Positions 1 through 5,746 of a DNA stretch of 8,537 nt are shown one piece after another. The DNA is from Competibacteraceae bacterium UBA2788. Lineage in GTDB: Bacteria; Pseudomonadota; Gammaproteobacteria; Competibacterales; Competibacteraceae. The stretch is from contig DEHY01000173.1 in the NCBI GenBank assembly GCA_002352185.1, positions 1 through 8,537 of the forward strand. The letters run 5' to 3'. Position numbers and translations under genes: made by a program. Every line of letters begins with the position of its first letter. Position 1 is the first letter of the stretch. A model generated the notes under the pieces. That model did no database searches. It was not told where the DNA came from and saw nothing but the letters and a program-made list of their open reading frames with translations.

Positions 1-276
1 TTTTTACGTTCACTTCTTGAGGTGTTTGGGAATACTTATCATTTACATGGCCTTGCAGCCCGCGTTCCGATACCCCCATGACACGGGCGATACCTGCTCA
101 AGGGATTTTTTCAAGTAGAAGTTTATCGATCAGTTGTTTTATACTGCCGGAAATGGGTTTTTTTTGGGGTTTTCTACAAATTGTCTGCCACAGGCATTGC
201 ATTTAAATTTAGATTTTCCATTACTCAAACTTCCATTTTTGACAATATGATTAGAGCAACAATTTGGACAGTTCAT
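1..276 (-). pseudogene. IS1-family transposase, 5' part, degraded and cut by the window edge
   Basis: Reading down from an ATG at 276 gives a short protein starting MNCPNCCSNHIVKNG, followed by KFKCNACGRQFVENP. These two CxxC pairs form the N-terminal zinc finger typical of IS1-family transposases (InsA part). The frame ends at a TAA at 139-141 after 45 codons. The adjacent -1 frame, entered at a run of eight A (158-165), continues with SGSIKQLIDKLLLEKIP, a TGA at 98-100, then AGIARVMGVSERGLQGHVN, which resembles the IS1 helix-turn-helix region. So the homology is continuous but crosses one frame change and one in-frame stop; restoring Leu would take one base (TTA to TGA). The -1 shift could be programmed, as in IS1, but the TGA makes the copy inactive. 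The region is AT-rich compared with everything downstream, consistent with an inserted element. Its inverted repeats are not identifiable, and the catalytic half lies outside the window. Confidence 0.8.
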
Positions 277-322
277 CGTGAGGTATTTTCGGGTTTATAA
301 ATTAACCTGTTTTATCATAAAA

Positions 323-589
323 TCACTCAAATTTCAGGACTACCAACAATTTGTCGTAGTCCGCATGTGATCCTACCCAGAGCCATATGATGCCTTTTTC
401 GTCCTTCTGACCCAGGGTACGACAACCTTTGCCGATGCGCGCCGAATAGACTGGAAGGGTCGTATGCACGGGTTTGAAGCGCAAATTTGGATGTTTCGGA
501 TCGCATTGAAACTGCCGATAAGCCTGCCGCACTTGATGAGGCAGACCCGCCAGCGCCTTGCGAAACTGCTCAGTAGTACGCGACTTCAC
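323..589 (-). CDS. RelE/ParE-superfamily toxin of a type II toxin-antitoxin pair
   Basis: An 88-residue basic protein with a GTG start at 589. The C-terminal half holds the pattern YSARIGKGCRTLGQ followed by IIWLWVGSHADYDKLL, typical of a widespread subgroup of RelE/ParE-like toxins; the length fits that fold (about 85-100 residues). Members usually act as mRNA-cleaving or gyrase-poisoning toxins held in check by the partner, but the target of this subgroup cannot be told from sequence. The start codon overlaps the stop of the antitoxin gene in a GTGA, so translation is probably coupled and antitoxin is made first. The C-terminus is intact (KFE then TGA). It sits between rpiA and an IS1 remnant, a usual accessory position for such modules. 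Family assignment is from recognised sequence pattern, not from a search. Confidence 0.8.
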   Translation of the reverse strand: MKSRTTEQFRKALAGLPHQVRQAYRQFQCDPKHPNLRFKPVHTTLPVYSARIGKGCRTLGQKDEKGIIWLWVGSHADYDKLLVVLKFE

Positions 590-804
590 AAGGCATCAAT
601 ATCCAATGGCTGCGTTTTACCTGCCCGATCTTCCGCCAGCGCCTCGGCAGCCAGCCGAGCCAAGGCGTCTTGAGAATTGGCAAATGCCTTTTGCCGCCGC
701 GCTTCATCTTCAATTTCCTCAAGAATCAGGGCAGCAAAAGTATCCTGCTCGTGTTCGGAAAGCATTTTCACTTTCACTATGGCGCGTTCAAGTAGTTCAG
801 TCAT
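586..804 (-). CDS. Antitoxin partner of the RelE/ParE-like toxin
   Basis: A 72-residue, strongly acidic protein (16 Asp/Glu against 9 Lys/Arg) predicted to be almost all helical. The pattern LLERAIVKVKMLSEHEQD, then a helix rich in Glu, then LARLAAEALAEDRAGKTQPLD, matches a common family of small proteins found directly upstream of RelE/ParE-like toxins in many bacteria. The C-terminal tail is the likely toxin-neutralising segment; no clear ribbon-helix-helix or HTH DNA-binding motif is visible, so autoregulation is uncertain. The ATG at 804 is preceded by GGGAG (814-818) at good spacing. Its stop overlaps the toxin start by four bases. It lies 43 bases downstream of rpiA on the same strand and could be partly read from rpiA transcription, as no T-rich terminator separates them. 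Confidence 0.75.
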   Translation of the reverse strand: MTELLERAIVKVKMLSEHEQDTFAALILEEIEDEARRQKAFANSQDALARLAAEALAEDRAGKTQPLDIDAL

Positions 805-847
805 CGTTCTCTTCTCCCATCAGTGGATGGTTTTGCCATGTAGTGCT

Positions 848-1507
848 TCAAACCCCAATCACTCGCACCCCATCGGGGGTTCCCAGCAGCAGCACATCCG
901 CCGGACGCAGTGCGAACAATCCCACGGTAACGATTCCGGCGATGCTGTTAAATTCCGCCTCCAGCTTGGCCGGCTCCAGAATTTGCAGGTTGTAGACATC
1001 CAGAATCAGATTGCCGTTGTCGGTGATGAAATTCTCGCGCAGCACCGGCTGACCGCCGCGTTTGAGCAATTCCCGCCCGACGTGACTGCGCGCCATGGGA
1101 ATGACTTCGACCGGTAGCGGAAATGTTCCCAGCACATCGACTAATTTGGCTTGATCGGCGATGCAGACAAACTGATCACTGGCGGCAGCGATAATTTTCT
1201 CGCGGGTCAACGCCCCGCCTCCACCTTTGATCAATTGCAAATACCGATTTGCTTCATCGGCGCCATCCACATATAACGGCAACGGCCCGGCGGCGTTCAA
1301 ATCCAGCACCGGGATTTGGTGCGCCTTTAACCGTTGCGTGGTTGCCTCAGAACTCGATACCGCGCCCTCAATCCGGTGCTTGATACGCGACAGGGCCTCA
1401 ATAAAATAGTTGACCGTGGTTCCGGTGCCGATTCCCACGACGGTATTGTCTTCGACATACTTCAGAGCCGCCTCGGCGGCGCGCTTTTTCATCTCATCGC
1501 TGGACAT
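848..1507 (-). CDS. rpiA: Ribose-5-phosphate isomerase A
   Basis: Interconverts ribose 5-phosphate and ribulose 5-phosphate in the non-oxidative pentose phosphate pathway (cytosol). The 219-residue length equals E. coli RpiA and the active-site positions fall on the same numbers: the phosphate-binding GIGTGTT (25-31), SSSEATT (51-57), DGADE (81-85, Asp81 and Asp84), Lys94 in KGGGGAL, and the catalytic Glu103 in TREK. The C-terminal part ([22 protein letters not shown]) is also typical. The ATG at 1507 is supported by a very strong ribosome binding site. Divergent from ilvA, with only 35 bases between start codons, so its promoter must lie inside the ilvA 5' coding region or in that gap; TGTAAT at 1550-1555 is a possible but unconvincing -10 box. 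No truncation or missing residue seen. Confidence 0.97.
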   Translation of the reverse strand: MSSDEMKKRAAEAALKYVEDNTVVGIGTGTTVNYFIEALSRIKHRIEGAVSSSEATTQRLKAHQIPVLDLNAAGPLPLYVDGADEANRYLQLIKGGGGALTREKIIAAASDQFVCIADQAKLVDVLGTFPLPVEVIPMARSHVGRELLKRGGQPVLRENFITDNGNLILDVYNLQILEPAKLEAEFNSIAGIVTVGLFALRPADVLLLGTPDGVRVIGV

Positions 1508-1516
1508 GGCGGTGTT

Positions 1517-1524
1517 CTCCTCCT
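1517..1524 (-). promoter_or_regulatory. Strong Shine-Dalgarno of rpiA
   Basis: On the minus strand the sequence reads AGGAGGAG, ending 9 bases before the ATG at 1507. It is one of the best ribosome binding sites in the window and fixes the rpiA start. On the plus strand the same bases read CTCCTCCT in the short region in front of ilvA, which itself lacks a recognisable Shine-Dalgarno. Confidence 0.8.
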
Positions 1525-1542
1525 CAGTTTTGCAAAGCCATC

Positions 1543-3063
1543 ATGCACGATTACATCAAAAAAATTCTCACCGCCCGCGTTTACGATGTCGCAATTGAAT
1601 CGCCGCTGGAGGTCATGAACCGCCTGTCGCGGCGGTTGAACAACCGGGTGCGGCTCAAGCGCGAGGACTTGCAGCCGGTGTTCTCCTTCAAACTGCGCGG
1701 CGCCTACAACAAGATCGCCAATCTACCGCGTGAAGCCTTGGACAAGGGCATTATCTGCGCCTCAGCGGGCAATCACGCCCAGGGCGTCGCCTTGGCCGCC
1801 CAGCGGCTTGGTGCGAAAGCCACTATCGTGATGCCGCGCACCACCCCGGCGATTAAGGTCCAGGCGGTGCGCGACCGGGGCGGAAAAACCGTGCTGTTCG
1901 GCGACACCTACGATGAAGCCTATCAACACGCCCGCCAGTTGGAGACGGAAAAAGGGATGACCTTCATTCATCCCTATGATGATCCTGACGTGATCGCCGG
2001 CAATGGCACCATCGGCATGGAAATCCTGCGCCAGCACCCGGATCCGATTGAAGCGATCTTCATTGCGGTTGGCGGTGGCGGCCTGATCGCCGGAGTGGCC
2101 GTCTATGTGAAGTTCCTGCGCCCAGACATCAAGATTATCGGGGTGGAACCGGATGACGCCGCTTCGATGCATGAAGCGCTCAAACAGGGCCACCGGGTGA
2201 TCCTGGATCAAGTCGGCATTTTCGCCGACGGCGTTGCGGTGCGGCAGGTGGGTGAAGAGACCTTCCGGCTGGCGCGGGAACTGGTGGACGACGTTATCGT
2301 GGTGTCCACCGACGAGATTTGCGCCGCCACCAAGGATATTTTCGACGACACCCGCTCCATTGCCGAACCCGCCGGGGCGCTGGGCGTCGCTGGACTGAAA
2401 AAATATGTAGAACGCACTGGCGTCACCGGCAAAAACCTGATCGCCATCAACTGTGGCGCCAACATCAATTTCGACCGGCTGCGCCATGTCGCCGAGCGGG
2501 CTGAACTGGGCGAACGGCGCGAGGCGTTGCTGGCGGTGACGATCCCGGAACAGCCGGGCAGCTTCCGCAAGTTCTGTCAGGTTATCGGCAAGCGCTCCAT
2601 TACCGAGTTTAACTACCGCTACGCCGACACGCGGCAGGCGCAGGTTTTCGCGGGGATACAATTGACCGAGGGCGAAGAGGAAAAAAACCGCATCTTCGAT
2701 GCGCTGCGCGAGCAGGGCTACCCGGCGGTAGACATGAGCGACAACGAGATGGCTAAACTGCATGTGCGCTACATGGTGGGCGGTCATGCGCCGGGCGTCC
2801 GCGATGAAATCCTCTACCGGTTCCAGTTTCCCGAACGGCCCGGCGCGCTGCTGAAATTCCTGACCGGCATGGCGCACGGCTGGAATATCAGCCTGTTTCA
2901 TTACCGCAATCACGGCTCCGATTACGGTCGGGTGCTGGTCGGCATTCAGGTTCCAGCGGCGGAACGGCTCCAGTTCGACCACTACATCCGCGAACTCGGC
3001 TATCCCCATTGCGACGAGACCAGCAATCCGGCCTATCGGCTCTTTCTGGATGGGCGGAGTTAA
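1543..3063 (+). CDS. ilvA: Threonine ammonia-lyase, biosynthetic (threonine deaminase)
   Basis: PLP enzyme that converts L-threonine to 2-oxobutanoate and ammonia, the first committed step of isoleucine synthesis. 506 residues, close to E. coli IlvA (514). Catalytic domain about 1-320: the PLP lysine is Lys50 in FSFKLRGAYNK, SAGNHAQG at 74-81, and the glycine-rich phosphate loop GGGGL at 177-181. EPAGALGVAG (275-284) and NCGANINF (303-310) close the domain. Two ACT-like regulatory domains follow, about 327-399 (VTIPEQPGSFRKF) and 423-497 (FQFPERPGALLKF), so this is the long form expected to be inhibited by isoleucine and activated by valine, not the short catabolic TdcB type. The ATG at 1543 has no good ribosome binding site, only CAAAG nearby, but homology begins right after it. 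Divergent from rpiA; its stop overlaps that of the convergent EVE gene. Confidence 0.97.
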   Translation: MHDYIKKILTARVYDVAIESPLEVMNRLSRRLNNRVRLKREDLQPVFSFKLRGAYNKIANLPREALDKGIICASAGNHAQGVALAAQRLGAKATIVMPRTTPAIKVQAVRDRGGKTVLFGDTYDEAYQHARQLETEKGMTFIHPYDDPDVIAGNGTIGMEILRQHPDPIEAIFIAVGGGGLIAGVAVYVKFLRPDIKIIGVEPDDAASMHEALKQGHRVILDQVGIFADGVAVRQVGEETFRLARELVDDVIVVSTDEICAATKDIFDDTRSIAEPAGALGVAGLKKYVERTGVTGKNLIAINCGANINFDRLRHVAERAELGERREALLAVTIPEQPGSFRKFCQVIGKRSITEFNYRYADTRQAQVFAGIQLTEGEEEKNRIFDALREQGYPAVDMSDNEMAKLHVRYMVGGHAPGVRDEILYRFQFPERPGALLKFLTGMAHGWNISLFHYRNHGSDYGRVLVGIQVPAAERLQFDHYIRELGYPHCDETSNPAYRLFLDGRS

Positions 3064-3530
3064 CCCGGCGGGGTTTCCAGCGTCAGAATAAACGCCCACT
3101 GCGCCGCAGTCACCGGCAGCACCGACAGCCGGTTGCCCCGGCGCAGCAGGGTGAAATCGCCCAGCGCCGTTGAGTGCTGCTTCAATGCGGCCAGGGTGAT
3201 CGGTCGTTGCAAGACTCTGATCAGTCGGACATCCACCCGATACCAGCGTGGGCTGGCCGGCGTGCTGGCCGGATCGTGATAGGGGCTGGCGGAATCGAAC
3301 GCCGTCTCATCGGGATAGCCCGCCCGCACCACTGCGACGATCCCGACAATGGCTGGCGCGGCGCCGGAATGATAGAAGAAGGCCTGATCGCCCACCTGCA
3401 GGCCGTCCCGCAGAAAATTGCGCGCCTGATAGTTGCGAACCCCTTCCCAAGGCGTGATCGGGTTGGGCGCGGCAATCAGATCGGTAATTCCGAATGCTGA
3501 AGGTTCAGATTTTAATAGCCAATAGTTCAT
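3060..3530 (-). CDS. EVE domain-containing protein (ThyN1-like)
   Basis: A 156-residue protein that is essentially one EVE domain, a PUA-like fold of the THYN1 family. Typical pieces are the N-terminal MNYWLLKSEPSAFGI (1-15), WEGVRNYQARNFLR (28-41), GDQAFFYHS (47-55), the central PRWYRVDV (94-101), and RGNRLSVLPV (131-140) near the C-terminus. EVE domains form an aromatic pocket thought to bind modified bases in DNA or RNA; the cellular role of the stand-alone bacterial protein is not established. It begins 5 bases after the stop of the cyclo-ligase gene on the same strand, so the two are almost surely co-transcribed. No strong ribosome binding site is visible (GGGAAAG is too distant), which suggests translational coupling. 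Its TAA stop lies within the same TTAA as the stop of convergent ilvA. Confidence 0.93.
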   Translation of the reverse strand: MNYWLLKSEPSAFGITDLIAAPNPITPWEGVRNYQARNFLRDGLQVGDQAFFYHSGAAPAIVGIVAVVRAGYPDETAFDSASPYHDPASTPASPRWYRVDVRLIRVLQRPITLAALKQHSTALGDFTLLRRGNRLSVLPVTAAQWAFILTLETPPG

Positions 3531-3535
3531 GTTTT

Positions 3536-4156
3536 TTATCGCTTTCCCGCGCTGTCGGTTTCAGAAAACACCCATAGCGCCGTTTCCGTAACCGCTGCGT
3601 CCAGCGGCACATCCCAAGGTTGGCGGGGCAATGCCGCCACTTTCTGAAATTCGTAGCCCAATCCCAGCAGATAAGGCCGATGGTGACGCCGGACCGGATC
3701 GCGCCGGAACGCGAAGCTGCGGTCGTAAAATCCGCCGCCCATGCCCAGCCGGTTGCCAAAGCTGTCGAAAGCCACCAGTGGCGTCAGCACCAGATCCAGT
3801 TGCGCCGGTTTTAGCCATTGCGGCGGCGGAACATCCGGTTCGGGAATATTGAAGCGATTACGGCGCAGCGGCGTATCGGGCCGGTACGGCGCGAATTGAA
3901 GCGATTGCGGCGGGGTATCAGTCAGCACCGGCAGATAAACCTGCTGATGGGCGGCCCAGGCCCGTTCCAGCAGCGGCATCGGGTCCAGCTCGCCATCACA
4001 CGCCCAGTAACCGGCAATCCGGGCTGCGGCAGTGAATCCCGGCCAATCCGCCAGCCGATCCGCGACCGCCAACCCAGTCTGTTGTTGCAAGGCGGGAGGC
4101 AAAGCGCGGCGCAGGGCGCGCAGCCGCTGGCGCAGGTCATGCGGGGCGTCATTCAT
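3536..4156 (-). CDS. 5-formyltetrahydrofolate cyclo-ligase (ygfA/fau family)
   Basis: ATP-dependent enzyme that turns 5-formyl-THF into 5,10-methenyl-THF, returning the storage folate to the one-carbon pool. 206 residues, normal for the family (about 180-210). The N-terminal basic helix (LRQRLRALRRAL, 8-19), the substrate-side ELDPMPLL (56-63), the signature DSFGNRLGMGGGFYDR (131-146), and the C-terminal PWDVPLDAAVTE (180-191) are all present. It lies about 58 bases downstream of the 6S RNA on the same strand, the arrangement known for ssrS-ygfA in E. coli, so it is probably expressed from the 6S transcript by read-through. The ATG at 4156 lacks a Shine-Dalgarno; a possible 13-codon upstream frame (ATG at 4190, stop at 4149-4151) overlaps this start. 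The family is also called FolD-independent MTHFS; the E. coli names ygfA and fau are in use. Confidence 0.94.
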   Translation of the reverse strand: MNDAPHDLRQRLRALRRALPPALQQQTGLAVADRLADWPGFTAAARIAGYWACDGELDPMPLLERAWAAHQQVYLPVLTDTPPQSLQFAPYRPDTPLRRNRFNIPEPDVPPPQWLKPAQLDLVLTPLVAFDSFGNRLGMGGGFYDRSFAFRRDPVRRHHRPYLLGLGYEFQKVAALPRQPWDVPLDAAVTETALWVFSETDSAGKR

Positions 4157-4214
4157 GGTCGAGCGGAGATAAAAAGCAAAGGCGACGCATGGAACGTTGC
4201 CTGATCAAGGAAGG

Positions 4215-4410
4215 GGGCGTCCTCCGCCGGTGCCGTCTCGGGTCGTTACCCTTGAACCGTAAGGTTCAAGTGGGGGAACAACGCGGCGTATCAGGCTTTC
4301 CGCAGCGAGGCGGACATGCACACTTACGCCGACAACCATCCACCCCGGGTAAGATTAACTAGGATCAAGGGGTTACCCGACCCACTACTCGAACACTGCA
4401 GAGAACGCCC
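4215..4410 (-). ncRNA. ssrS: 6S RNA
   Basis: Regulatory RNA that mimics an open promoter and binds sigma-70 RNA polymerase in stationary phase. The ends pair in a 13-base-pair closing stem: GGGCGTTCTCTGC (4398-4410) with GCGGAGGACGCCC (4215-4227), using two G-U pairs. Inside, GGGTCG (4378-4383) pairs with CGACCC (4240-4245), and the 3' hairpin CTTGAACC-TTAC-GGTTCAAG (4251-4270) is the conserved hairpin seen in E. coli and Pseudomonas 6S. The apical arm is formed by CGGCGTA (4325-4331) with TACGCCG (4284-4290). The length, about 196, is close to the usual 180-190. Location between zapA and the cyclo-ligase on the same strand is the standard ssrS location. Exact mature ends are inferred from the stem and may be off by several bases, and a longer precursor is likely. 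Confidence 0.94.
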
Positions 4411-4436
4411 GAACTGAAAAATCAACTTGCAGGGAA

Positions 4437-4442
4437 ATTATA
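4437..4442 (-). promoter_or_regulatory. Likely -10 box of the 6S RNA promoter, overlapping the zapA stop codon
   Basis: A perfect TATAAT on the minus strand. A start about 7 bases on, near 4430, would give a transcript with a 20-base leader ahead of the 6S closing stem, compatible with a processed precursor. The best-spaced -35 (AAGCCA, 4460-4465, 17-base spacer) is poor. The zapA stop TAA (4438-4440) is inside the hexamer. Confidence 0.6.
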
Positions 4443-4755
4443 CGCCGGTTGGCGTGGCATGGCTTAAAGCAGCGTCTACTTTTTGCAATAAATCCCGCAC
4501 CTGATTTTTAACGAGGCGATCTGCTTCTGCATATTGACGTTGCTGCCGCAGCAACTCATGACTGAGATTCAGCGCCGCCATCACCGCAAGCGCTTGGGCA
4601 TTGAGCGTTTTGCCGCCGTGATCCCGAATCTCCCGCATTTTCAGGTCAAGATAGCGGGCCGCATCCAGCAACTCTTCCCGCTCGGAGGGCTGGCAGGCGA
4701 AACGGTATTCGCAACCTGCCAACTGAACGGCCATACTCAGCGTTTCCTGGTTCAT
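4438..4755 (-). CDS. zapA: Cell division protein ZapA
   Basis: Small Z-ring-associated protein that bundles FtsZ filaments at mid-cell as a dimer or tetramer. 105 residues from the ATG at 4755, the family's normal size. The N-terminal globular head holds VQLAGCEYRFAC and the conserved stretch EREELLDAARYLDLKMREIRD; the next segment LNAQALAVMAALNLSHELL starts the long helix, and the C-terminal part (RQYAEADRLVKNQVRDLLQKVD) is the coiled coil. The ATG shares its A with the TGA of the upstream gene (TGATG), so the two are coupled; AAGG lies just before it. A TTG three bases upstream is a possible but less likely start. 6S RNA follows directly, as in E. coli and Pseudomonas. The stop codon is part of the 6S -10 box. 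Confidence 0.94.
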   Translation of the reverse strand: MNQETLSMAVQLAGCEYRFACQPSEREELLDAARYLDLKMREIRDHGGKTLNAQALAVMAALNLSHELLRQQRQYAEADRLVKNQVRDLLQKVDAALSHATPTGV

Positions 4756-5033
4756 CAACCTTGTCCCAACCCTTTCAGGCGAACGATCATGGCATCAATG
4801 CGGGCGCGTGACTGCTCGTTTTTGTCGCGCAGGATATCGCGCTCGACCTGAAGCGTGGCTTGCTGCTCGCGTAACGCCTGGTTTTCCCGCAGCAGCCGCT
4901 CGCACCAACTCGCCAGTTGCTCCACCCGTTCGGTGAGGAGGGCCAGGCCGGTCACGTCCGTATCAGGCATCGGGGCAGATGCATCCGCTTCGACCGCAAG
5001 TGGTTCGTCTTGGTAAAAAGTATCGTTTTTCAT
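4755..5033 (-). CDS. ZapB-like coiled-coil cell division protein (TIGR02449-type)
   Basis: 92 residues from the ATG at 5033. The first 27 or so are acidic and irregular; from residue 30 to 88 the protein is one coiled coil with heptad Leu/Val/Ile positions (LTERVEQLASWCERLL, then ENQALREQ, ILRDKNEQ, and a final IDAMIVRLKGL). This matches the small family annotated as TIGR02449 or as ZapB in Pseudomonas, located just before zapA; it presumably helps ZapA cross-link the Z-ring. It is not a clear orthologue of enteric ZapB by sequence. The frame could extend up to a TTG at 5069, but that TTG is the start of a good -35 box, so the ATG at 5033 is preferred. No Shine-Dalgarno precedes this ATG, or the internal Met at 4970, which fits leaderless translation. 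Confidence 0.85.
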   Translation of the reverse strand: MKNDTFYQDEPLAVEADASAPMPDTDVTGLALLTERVEQLASWCERLLRENQALREQQATLQVERDILRDKNEQSRARIDAMIVRLKGLGQG

Positions 5034-5039
5034 GGAAAT

Positions 5040-5069
5040 ACTATAGAGCGGCAATTCCGACCCGGTCAA
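5040..5069 (-). promoter_or_regulatory. Sigma-70-type promoter of the zapB-like/zapA/ssrS unit
   Basis: Minus strand TTGACC (5064-5069), 18-base spacer, TATAGT (5040-5045): five of six matches to consensus in each box. The seventh base after the -10 is 5033, the A of the ATG of the zapB-like gene, so the predicted transcript would be leaderless or nearly so. Confidence 0.6.
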
Positions 5070-5116
5070 TTTCAGTCATGCGATTTTGACGGCGATTTCG
5101 AGGTTTGAGCGCCAAA

Positions 5117-5128
5117 TGCTACGATAAT
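5117..5128 (+). promoter_or_regulatory. Possible extended -10 element upstream of ygfB
   Basis: Plus strand TGCTACGATAAT offers TGnTACGAT or GATAAT as a -10 box; no good -35 is found 16-18 bases upstream, so recognition would rely on the extended TG. A start near 5132-5135 would leave a leader of about 30 bases before the ATG at 5166. It is divergent from the zapB-like promoter. Confidence 0.35.
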
Positions 5129-5165
5129 CCCTCGCTGCGCCCCTCCCGGCGCTGGAGTTCAGCCC

Positions 5166-5729
5166 ATGTCCACCGCCCACACGCCGCTTTTTGAACGTTT
5201 GACCGGCCTGCTTACCCCGCTGAATCCTGCCGAACTGCACGGTTTGCTGTGTGGCCTGTTGTGCGCCGATGAAAGTTTGAGCGGCGCTCAGTGGTTGCAT
5301 TATGCCGGCGAGATCCTGACCGAGGGCGCGGAACTGCCTATGTCGGTTCGCGAAGTACTCGCGAAGCTACTGGAGTACGGCATCGCCCAAATGAAGGACT
5401 CCGACGGCTCCATAACCCCGCTGCTGCCGGATGACGACGCGCCGCTGACTCAGCGCGCCGATGCGCTCGGCGCCTGGTGCCACGGTTTACTGTATGGGCT
5501 GGGGCTGGGATTAGGCCGGGTGGAACAGCACGGGATGTTGTCCGAGGAAAGCCAGGAATTCCTGCGCGACGCGACCGAGATCGCTCAAGTCGGTTTTGAC
5601 GCCGACGAAGCCGGTGAAGCTGATGAAACCGCCTACGCAGAAGTGGTGGAATATCTGCGGGTTGGGCTGCTGCTGATCCATGCCGACTTGCACCGCGCCG
5701 CCACCCCTGATTCCTCCCGCTTGCACTGA
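5166..5729 (+). CDS. ygfB: YgfB/YecA-family UPF0149 protein
   Basis: 187 residues, all-helical, near the usual YgfB length of about 190. Recognisable parts are the N-terminal LNPAELHGLLCGLLCA (19-34), the middle ADALGAWCHGLLYGLGLGLG with the family's Trp-Cys and Gly-rich helix, and the acidic C-terminal FDADEAGEADETAYAEVVEYLRVG. The first gene of the plus-strand pepP/ubiH unit, as in E. coli and Pseudomonas. Biochemical function is not known in general; in Pseudomonas aeruginosa YgfB lowers expression of the amidase gene ampDh3 by binding the antiterminator AlpA, a role that may not carry over. The zinc-binding SEC-C motif found in YecA is absent here, so this is the YgfB branch. GGAG (5154-5157) lies 8 bases before the ATG at 5166, supporting that start. 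pepP begins 17 bases after its stop. Confidence 0.93.
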   Translation: MSTAHTPLFERLTGLLTPLNPAELHGLLCGLLCADESLSGAQWLHYAGEILTEGAELPMSVREVLAKLLEYGIAQMKDSDGSITPLLPDDDAPLTQRADALGAWCHGLLYGLGLGLGRVEQHGMLSEESQEFLRDATEIAQVGFDADEAGEADETAYAEVVEYLRVGLLLIHADLHRAATPDSSRLH

Positions 5730-5746
5730 TTCTGGAACCGCCGCCG

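Noticed and set aside
310..322. Perfect AT-rich inverted repeat TTTTAT-C-ATAAAA between the toxin gene and the IS1 remnant.
   Set aside because: A one-base loop cannot form a proper terminator hairpin, and there is no second copy to support an IS end or a binding site.
805..847. Small ATGG-CAAAA-CCAT hairpin between rpiA and the antitoxin gene as a terminator.
   Set aside because: Only four base pairs and no following T-run.
464..1117. Several plus-strand frames opposite the toxin-antitoxin pair and rpiA.
   Set aside because: They mirror real minus-strand genes, with Ser/Arg-rich low-complexity translations and no ribosome binding sites or motifs.
1762..3099. A 445-codon open frame on the minus strand opposite ilvA.
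   Set aside because: The ilvA frame is a full, motif-complete homologue; the opposite frame is a product of GC-rich codon bias and shows no recognisable domain.
4756..4758. TTG start of zapA one codon before the ATG.
   Set aside because: The ATG at 4755 in a TGATG overlap is the usual coupled arrangement; the TTG adds one residue only.
5034..5069. N-terminal extension of the ZapB-like protein from a TTG at 5069.
   Set aside because: TTG lies in a -35 box, has no Shine-Dalgarno, and the extension falls within the promoter; ATG at 5033 preferred.
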